From assembly GCF_030124325.1 (NCBI RefSeq), contig NZ_JASKLR010000003.1:503370-567369 (forward strand): 64,000 bases of DNA, read 5' to 3'. The translations under genes were made by a program, and so were the position numbers. Numbering within the stretch: position 1 is the stretch's first letter; each line of letters opens with the position of its first letter. Of this stretch, positions 62,595-64,000 are shown in pieces. The stretch is from Sinorhizobium sp. 8-89 (GTDB lineage Bacteria > Pseudomonadota > Alphaproteobacteria > Rhizobiales > Rhizobiaceae). A model generated the notes under the pieces. That model did not search any database. It had not been told where the DNA came from and worked only from the letters and a program-made list of their open reading frames with translations.

Positions 62595-63347
62595 TCAGCC
62601 GGAGACGCGAGCGACGGAGCGGCCGCACCAGGAGGAAGCTTGTCCTGCCCGTTTGCGCACGAGCCCCTCGGAGACCAGGACATCGCCGAGCGACGTTCCG
62701 TTGCGCATCACCACATGTGGGCTTCCACCTTCGCTGCCGCCGCCCTTCGATGCGACGAGCGTGAATTTGCCGGCGTTCAGCAATTCGCGCAGCCGTTGCT
62801 TGGCATAGAAGCCGCGCGCGCGTTCCGCCTCGCATTTGGCGTCCTTCGTCTCCGGAGCATCGATATCGGCGATCACGATCTTCTCGCCCCTGAAGAGGAA
62901 AGTATCGCCGTCGACAACACAGTTGTCGTTGCGAATACCGCAGAAATAGAACGTATTGGAATCCGCGAACCGGGGCGTCGGCTGTTCCATCGGCCGCCCG
63001 ATCGGAGCCGGGGGAGCAAGCGCCGGCGTTCTGCCGACCGGGACCGGAGGCGCGAGTTCCTGCTTCCTGGCGATCGGGTCGGGGCGCGCAAGCGCCGGCT
63101 TCCTGGCGATCGAGCCGGTATGCTCTTTAGGCCGCGCCTGTGCACTTGCCGGCTTCGTCTTCTCCCTCGGCGAAAGCATGGCGACCACTTCGGAGGCGCC
63201 GGGCAGATCCGCGAGTTTCGCCCGGTGGTCATAGGCTGCGATGCCGCCGATCATCAGGACTGCCGCGACATACCAGGGCGCCATGCCGCCGCGATTACCC
63301 TTCCGGCTTGTGCCGCGCTTGCGCCTCTTTGAACTCGTTTTGGCCAT
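62595..63347 (-). CDS. Membrane-anchored thermonuclease-like protein
   Basis: 250 residues. A basic N-terminus (MAKTSSKRRKRGTSRKGNRG) and one membrane helix (APWYVAAVLMIGGIAAY, about 23-39), a Pro/Ala-rich linker with repeated APPAPIGR-type units, then a staphylococcal-nuclease-like domain: NCVVDGDTFLFRGEKIVIADIDAPETKDAKCEAERARGFYAKQRLRELL. Key Asp and Arg of the nuclease pattern are visible in DGDTF and IDAPET. The C-terminus has an unusual RKRAGQASSWC segment. Probably periplasmic or extracellular. Confidence 0.82.
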   Translation of the reverse strand: MAKTSSKRRKRGTSRKGNRGGMAPWYVAAVLMIGGIAAYDHRAKLADLPGASEVVAMLSPREKTKPASAQARPKEHTGSIARKPALARPDPIARKQELAPPVPVGRTPALAPPAPIGRPMEQPTPRFADSNTFYFCGIRNDNCVVDGDTFLFRGEKIVIADIDAPETKDAKCEAERARGFYAKQRLRELLNAGKFTLVASKGGGSEGGSPHVVMRNGTSLGDVLVSEGLVRKRAGQASSWCGRSVARVSG

Positions 63348-63499
63348 CCGATTCGATCCTCGATTGCCGGGGCATTATCGGCGCGAGGGGTTGCTGAAAG
63401 GTTGCCATCAGGGGGCTGGAACCGGTCAATGGCGGAAGGGGCGGACTGCTGCGCGACCTTCCGCCGGTATCGGACCTATCATCAGAGAGGGAGTCCGGA

Positions 63500-63600
63500 A
63501 AAGGAAGGCGGGCTCTTGCAGCCGTGCGTCTTTGCAGTCGCATGATGGCCACGAGAACCCGCCAATGTCGGCAGAAATCCTGCCGCGCGCGCTTTTTTTA
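63500..63600 (+). ncRNA. Candidate structured small RNA with terminator
   Basis: On the plus strand a possible long stem (GGCGGGCTCTTG near 63508 with GAGAACCCGCC near 63552-63562) is followed by CGGCAG (63569-63574), AAATC loop, CTGCCG (63580-63585), a short GC run and a T tract (63593-63599). No promoter was defined and no known family recognised. Confidence 0.3.
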
Positions 63601-63609
63601 TGTGCAGGC

Positions 63610-63639
63610 TGTATGGCGCGTTCCTTCGAACGCGCCATA
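63610..63639. terminator. Perfect 13-bp inverted repeat
   Basis: GTATGGCGCGTTC (63610-63622), CTTC loop, GAACGCGCCATAC (63627-63639). It lies just after the stop of the minus-strand low-complexity gene and is probably its terminator, though no T tract follows on that strand. Confidence 0.6.
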
Positions 63640-63645
63640 CACGCG

Positions 63646-64000
63646 TCAACGGTTGCGGTCGGTATGCCTGGATCTGCCGGGAATTCCGTCACCGCCACCG
63701 TCGCCTTTGCCATTGTTGGCTTGTCGAATGTCGCCGCCCTTCTTGCCGCCAGCCTTTTTGCCGTCAGCCTTCTTGCCGCCAGCCTTTTTGCCGTCAGCTT
63801 TCTTGCCGTCGGCCTTCTTGCCGTCAGCTTTCTTGCCGTCGGCCTTTTTGCCGGCCTTACCGCCGGCCTTATCGCCACCCGATTTGTCGCTGACTTTTCC
63901 GGGGGCCTTGTCGCCGCTTTTGCCGCCACCGTTGTCGCCGCCGCCGCCGTTGTCGCCGCCGCCGCCGCTGTCGCCGCCGCCGTTGTCGCCGCCGCCGCCG
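63646..64000 (-). CDS. 3' end of a Gly/Lys/Asp-rich repeat protein
   Basis: The frame ends at the TGA at 63646-63648 and is open to the window edge, so the 5' end is outside. About 117 residues are visible: a Gly/Asp/Asn block of the NGGGGD type, then SGDKAPGKVSDKSGGDKAGG, then about seven five-residue KKADG/KKAGG units (about 63735-63860), and a closing segment with GDGIPGRSRHTDRNR. Low complexity; possibly a surface or DNA-binding repeat protein. No family recognised. Confidence 0.65.
   Translation of the reverse strand, partial: GGGGDNGGGDSGGGGDNGGGGDNGGGKSGDKAPGKVSDKSGGDKAGGKAGKKADGKKADGKKADGKKADGKKAGGKKADGKKAGGKKGGDIRQANNGKGDGGGDGIPGRSRHTDRNR

Noticed and set aside
63600..63893. Plus-strand Cys/Arg-rich frame with CRQPFCRQ repeats
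   Set aside because: It mirrors the KKADG/KKAGG repeats of the minus-strand gene, which reads as the more sensible repeat protein and has a terminator after its stop.

Overview
The window is a GC-rich chromosomal stretch from an alphaproteobacterium of the Rhizobiaceae, most likely Sinorhizobium/Ensifer. Evidence: a split (two-piece) tmRNA whose tag reads AANDNYAEARLAA, an alpha-type SspB, promoters of the EcfG/RpoE2 and SigF types, RIME-like and other rhizobial palindromic repeats, and a housekeeping gene set typical of that family. There is no phage, IS element, CRISPR array or tRNA. Most of the window is core chromosome with a few accessory cassettes.

Layout. 1-6.5 kb: 3' part of an AsmA-like gene, a GGDEF enzyme, a cluster of small genes (RHH protein, DUF4169, sspB) beside the tmRNA gene ssrA, then DUF2853 and DUF2267 genes. 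6.6-8 kb: three tiny charged proteins behind an EcfG-type promoter, and a gamma-glutamylcyclotransferase-like gene facing them behind a second one. 8-15 kb: thyA, a GST, folA, a 59-bp tandem repeat, then hflK-hflC-DUF2065-ACT protein-degP (membrane protein quality control). 15-19.7 kb: hydrolase, GNAT, serB and miaA head to head, NTF2-like and VOC proteins. 19.7-25.7 kb, all on the minus strand: HerA-like ATPase, a 711-residue HETSH metallopeptidase and an MBL-fold hydrolase. 25.8-28.4 kb: ilvB-ilvN behind a leader-peptide attenuator. 28.5-34 kb: aldo/keto reductase, BON protein, cold shock protein, methyltransferase, LysE exporter, a DUF2269 remnant and a GNAT. 34-36 kb: cobalt-type nitrile hydratase operon. 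36-37.7 kb: an ECF sigma/anti-sigma operon with a secreted protein. 38-49 kb: AbrB transporter, RecD-like helicase, a frameshifted chemoreceptor, two membrane-bound winged-helix regulators, EF-hand protein, lipoprotein, MerR-LuxR hybrid regulator and DUF899. 49-52 kb: pdxJ, a MocR regulator, DUF983 and a GDCCVxC protein. 52-56.2 kb: a SigF-NrsF module divergent from a DUF2282-DUF692-DUF2063-DoxX (bufferin-type copper RiPP) operon. 56-64 kb: isomerase, QorB/HxlR pair, Asp/Glu racemase with a divergent Lrp regulator, type II NADH dehydrogenase, APH-fold kinase, a nuclease and the 3' end of a low-complexity gene.

Most notable signals: (1) two matching GTAAC-N16-CGAA promoters, one before sigF-nrsF and one before the bufferin operon, which tie the two units into one regulon; (2) an unlisted 18-codon leader peptide (AVILVV core) and terminator before ilvB; (3) the split tmRNA next to its own adaptor gene sspB; (4) the MBL-gluzincin pair, which I cannot assign to a known system; (5) two EcfG-type promoters, one with its -35 element triplicated; (6) a single-base homopolymer frameshift splitting a chemoreceptor.
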